Part shown: one piece after another, positions 38,484-40,118 of the stretch
Layout of the letters: each line of letters begins with the position of its first letter
How positions within the stretch are numbered: position 1 is the stretch's first letter
IMG/VR virus record: IMGVR_UViG_3300030106_003896
Location: 1 to 40,118 of that record
From: a virus
Length of the DNA: 40,118 nt
Direction: 5' to 3' (one strand)
Program-made: the position numbers and the translations under genes
The notes under the pieces: generated by a model
What the model was told of the DNA's origin: nothing
The model's database searches: none
Seen by the model: the letters and a program-made list of their open reading frames with translations, nothing else

Positions 38484-38560
38484 CAATATTAATATATTAT
38501 AATATTAATACTAATATATATAATATAAATAAAAGATATAATATTAATATATTACCTATG
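38484..38560. other. AT-only block, possible DNA unwinding element
   Basis: From 38485 to 38554 almost every base is A or T, and the 15-mer AATATTAATATATTA occurs twice (38485-38499 and 38540-38554), with a related copy near 38501. Such blocks next to iterons are typical of replication origins. Together with the five 13-mers this is the clearest candidate origin in the window. Confidence 0.45.
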
Positions 38561-38585
38561 AGCCCCTTATATTGTACAATCTGGC

Positions 38586-38716
38586 TAGTTACGTGAATTA
38601 TATTAATAAAATAGTAGCTACGTGAATATTCTATAATAAAAATAGATTTCACAATGCGTCTAGTATTTACGTGAATGTTATATTATAAAATATCTACGTG
38701 AATTACCTACGTGAAT
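38586..38716 (+). repeat. five direct 13-bp iteron-like repeats
   Basis: TANYTACGTGAAT occurs at 38586-38598, 38615-38627, 38664-38676, 38691-38703 and 38704-38716, all in the same orientation, the last two in perfect tandem. The nine bases TACGTGAAT are identical in all. Between the copies the DNA is AT-rich and not conserved. This is the pattern of protein-binding iterons, as in plasmid and phage origins or operator arrays. Confidence 0.8.
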
Positions 38717-38732
38717 GGATTATATAAAAAAA

Positions 38733-38767
38733 TATTAAAAAAAAGAAAACCCCCGATTTCTCGGGGG
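38733..38767 (-). terminator. rho-independent terminator
   Basis: Read on the - strand, CCCCCGA at 38767-38761 pairs with TCGGGGG at 38756-38750 across the loop GAAA (7 perfect pairs), followed by TTTTCTTTTTTTT. This is a textbook terminator for the transcript of the DUF932 gene and its partner, separating it from the iteron region. Confidence 0.9.
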
Positions 38768-38777
38768 CTGTCCTTAT

Positions 38778-38981
38778 CTAGTCTTGAGTCTGGTATTCAT
38801 AACTTTCTTCTAGCATCTTAAATATCAGCTCTTTAACAGCTACATCCTTTATCCAGTTCATCCTGTGAAACTTACCATTTTTAGTCATTTCAACTATTTT
38901 TATGGTATTGGTTACAGAAGACATAACATACTCTATAATGTAGACTTCATTGTCCATTTCGATAGTTTGTGTAAGGGTCAT
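38778..38981 (-). CDS. hypothetical protein, 67 aa
   Basis: I chose ATG 38981 (GAAGAG six bases before it); the longer frame overlaps the DUF932 gene without a ribosome site. The 67-residue protein begins MTLTQTIEMDNEVYIIEYVM and continues with strand SSVTNTIKIVEMTKNGKFHR and a helical acidic end. The beta-strand repeats suggest a small beta domain. It is the last gene before the terminator. The family is unknown. Confidence 0.6.
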   Translation of the reverse strand: MTLTQTIEMDNEVYIIEYVMSSVTNTIKIVEMTKNGKFHRMNWIKDVAVKELIFKMLEESYEYQTQD

Positions 38982-38998
38982 TTTATTCTCTTCTTTCT

Positions 38999-39016
38999 GG
39001 GGGGCTTGCGCCCCCC
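38999..39016 (-). other. perfect GC hairpin between DUF932 and next gene
   Basis: GGGGGGC at 38999-39005 pairs perfectly with GCCCCCC at 39010-39016 across TTGC (7 pairs). The next start codon follows 17 bases later with its own ribosome site, and no U-run is present. It may act as a processing or stability element between two genes of one message. Confidence 0.55.
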
Positions 39017-39030
39017 TTAGTTTAGTTATA

Positions 39031-39996
39031 TTATGAAACGTAGGCTTTTTCTCCAAAGTCAAGCATACCATCCACAAAGTGAGCATTATTGTCAAATACA
39101 GCCTTAGTTATCTTATCCTTGTGCCATAGGGTATTAGTACCCGCTTGCATAAGGTCCCATAAGCGTCCATCCTTGTATTCAGGCTTATTGTGAAACTTAT
39201 CTAAGATTTCACCGTAGCGTAGCGCTGGTAGCTTATTGATATGGTTTTTCCTGATGTCTGTCAGGGCTTCCATAGTCAAGGGGGCTTGTAGTTTACCGCA
39301 AGCATTTGCAAAGCTGTCCAGTCTTCTAACAATACCCTCACCCCTGAGAGTGGCAGTAGCTGTCATAATCTCCTGTTGCCAGTCAACATTAGACATAGTG
39401 TGAGCAAATGATTTGCCAATACCGTGTCTAGCTGACAGCATACCATTCTTACAGACTTGAATCATAAAGTCAATACGCCAGCCAGCTGGTGAGCTTTGGT
39501 CATAACTGTTAATCTCGGTAAATGTCAAATAAGCAACATCACCATTATTAAGTTCTCTTTGAATAGATTGAGTCCTGAAGACATTCTTGTAACGTTTACC
39601 GTCAAAGAATATCCTGTCATGTTCCCAGTCTAAGCCAGATTCATCTCTAATAATATTGCATTTATCATTGATAGCTTTATTCTTGATTAACAAATATTTA
39701 GGGCTTACAATTCCAGCCTCTAAATATTGTCCAGTATCTCTTTTAACTCTCACGTTACGGGCTCCGCTTTGAAAGCCGTCCGCATTCTCTAAAGGTAGAA
39801 CATCAATCTCACAAAATGGGTCAAATGTACCGCCATTAACATTTTGTGGAATGTCAACAGAATCTACAACAACAGCCTCTTTTGTAATGTTTGCTGGTTG
39901 TACGATTGGTTGAACTGGTATAATACCATTAGATTGTGAAATACCGTTAGATTGTGCACCGTTCATCATTTGTGCGTATTCATCATATTGGTTCAT
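39031..39996 (-). CDS. DUF932 (phage/plasmid-like) protein
   Basis: This 321-residue protein matches the DUF932 pattern as I know it: a flexible N-terminus (residues 1-50), then NVRVKRDTGQYLEAGIVSPK and YLLIKNKAINDKCNIIRDES, TFTEINSYDQSSPAGWRIDF, then VCKNGMLSARHGIGKSFAHT and a C-terminal helical part. DUF932 proteins occur in phages and plasmids and are often encoded near replication or anti-defence genes; their activity is not settled. It has an almost perfect ribosome site (TAGGAGGTTCAC). It is the first gene of the early direction, next to the iteron region on one side and the window end on the other. Confidence 0.85.
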   Translation of the reverse strand: MNQYDEYAQMMNGAQSNGISQSNGIIPVQPIVQPANITKEAVVVDSVDIPQNVNGGTFDPFCEIDVLPLENADGFQSGARNVRVKRDTGQYLEAGIVSPKYLLIKNKAINDKCNIIRDESGLDWEHDRIFFDGKRYKNVFRTQSIQRELNNGDVAYLTFTEINSYDQSSPAGWRIDFMIQVCKNGMLSARHGIGKSFAHTMSNVDWQQEIMTATATLRGEGIVRRLDSFANACGKLQAPLTMEALTDIRKNHINKLPALRYGEILDKFHNKPEYKDGRLWDLMQAGTNTLWHKDKITKAVFDNNAHFVDGMLDFGEKAYVS

Positions 39997-40118
39997 GTGA
40001 ACCTCCTATTGTTTATTATTAAGGGTTGAGAATAGTCACGGGTTGCATTCGAGAGACTTAGACCCGCTAACGCCCTCTATACGCTTACAGGCATTGGTAT
40101 AGTAGATTCACCAAGGGC
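39997..40118 (-). other. leader of the DUF932 gene, cut by the window end
   Basis: The 122 bases hold no protein frame of note. A short stem, GCCCT at 40072-40076 with AGGGC at 40114-40118, and an inner TTGGT/ACCAA pair are possible. If the ends of the sequence join, this is the divergent control region of the early and late modules. Confidence 0.35.

Noticed and set aside
40020-40118. A tRNA-like or tmRNA-like fold near the right end
   Set aside because: A loop like TTCGAGA is present but the flanking bases do not pair as a T-stem and no acceptor stem closes.

Overview
The window looks like most or all of the genome of an uncultured, AT-rich, short-tailed (podovirus-like) double-stranded DNA phage. 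The style of its small proteins and virion genes suggests a marine bacterium as host. I see no bacterial housekeeping gene, tRNA, integrase or transposase. No contractile-tail gene and no long tape-measure protein is present. The virion set is a portal of P22-like size, an HK97-fold-type capsid protein, a nozzle-like protein and a 1253-residue internal (ejection) protein, which fits a short-tailed phage. The host assignment is inference only.

Layout. Bases 39-28070 (+ strand) are one dense late module, with most genes joined by TAATG or ATGA overlaps. In order it holds: a small-terminase-like gene, six tiny strongly basic proteins, the large terminase, an 802-residue QxGG-motif protein, portal, scaffold, major capsid, a decoration-like protein, connector-like genes, coiled-coil and fibre proteins, a run of very small genes with membrane proteins and an M15 endolysin, then nozzle-like and internal virion proteins. 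Bases 28067-39996 (- strand) are the early module: about 33 small genes, most without assigned function. They include a DUF932 protein, an ADP-ribosyltransferase-like enzyme, an HNH endonuclease, a DUF1599/MazG-like protein, a possible histone-fold protein, a Cas4-like nuclease, an SSB-like protein, a second nuclease-like protein with a zinc ribbon, a Hjc-like protein and a DUF736-like protein. The two modules converge and overlap by 3 bases at 28067-28069.

Regulation. The early module carries seven promoter-like sites of one design: a TTGGAAC or GGGGAAC box, 18 more bases, then TATAAT/TATAAA, each exactly 31 bp from end to end. Six of the seven lie 4-34 bases before a start codon. The 38450-38770 gap holds a very AT-rich block, five same-strand copies of a 13-mer (TANYTACGTGAAT, the last two in perfect tandem) and a clear rho-independent terminator, which makes it a candidate origin or regulatory centre. 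A structured RNA at 33024-33149 has two long stems that pair fully only when read as - strand RNA.

How it may work together. If the ends join (not testable here), late and early modules diverge from a shared control region near 40000/1 and meet at 28070. The early genes would modify the host (ADP-ribosyltransferase) and process or recombine DNA (Cas4-like, SSB-like, Hjc-like). Replication would rely on host enzymes or on genes outside the window, because no DNA polymerase, helicase, primase or RNA polymerase is recognisable here.
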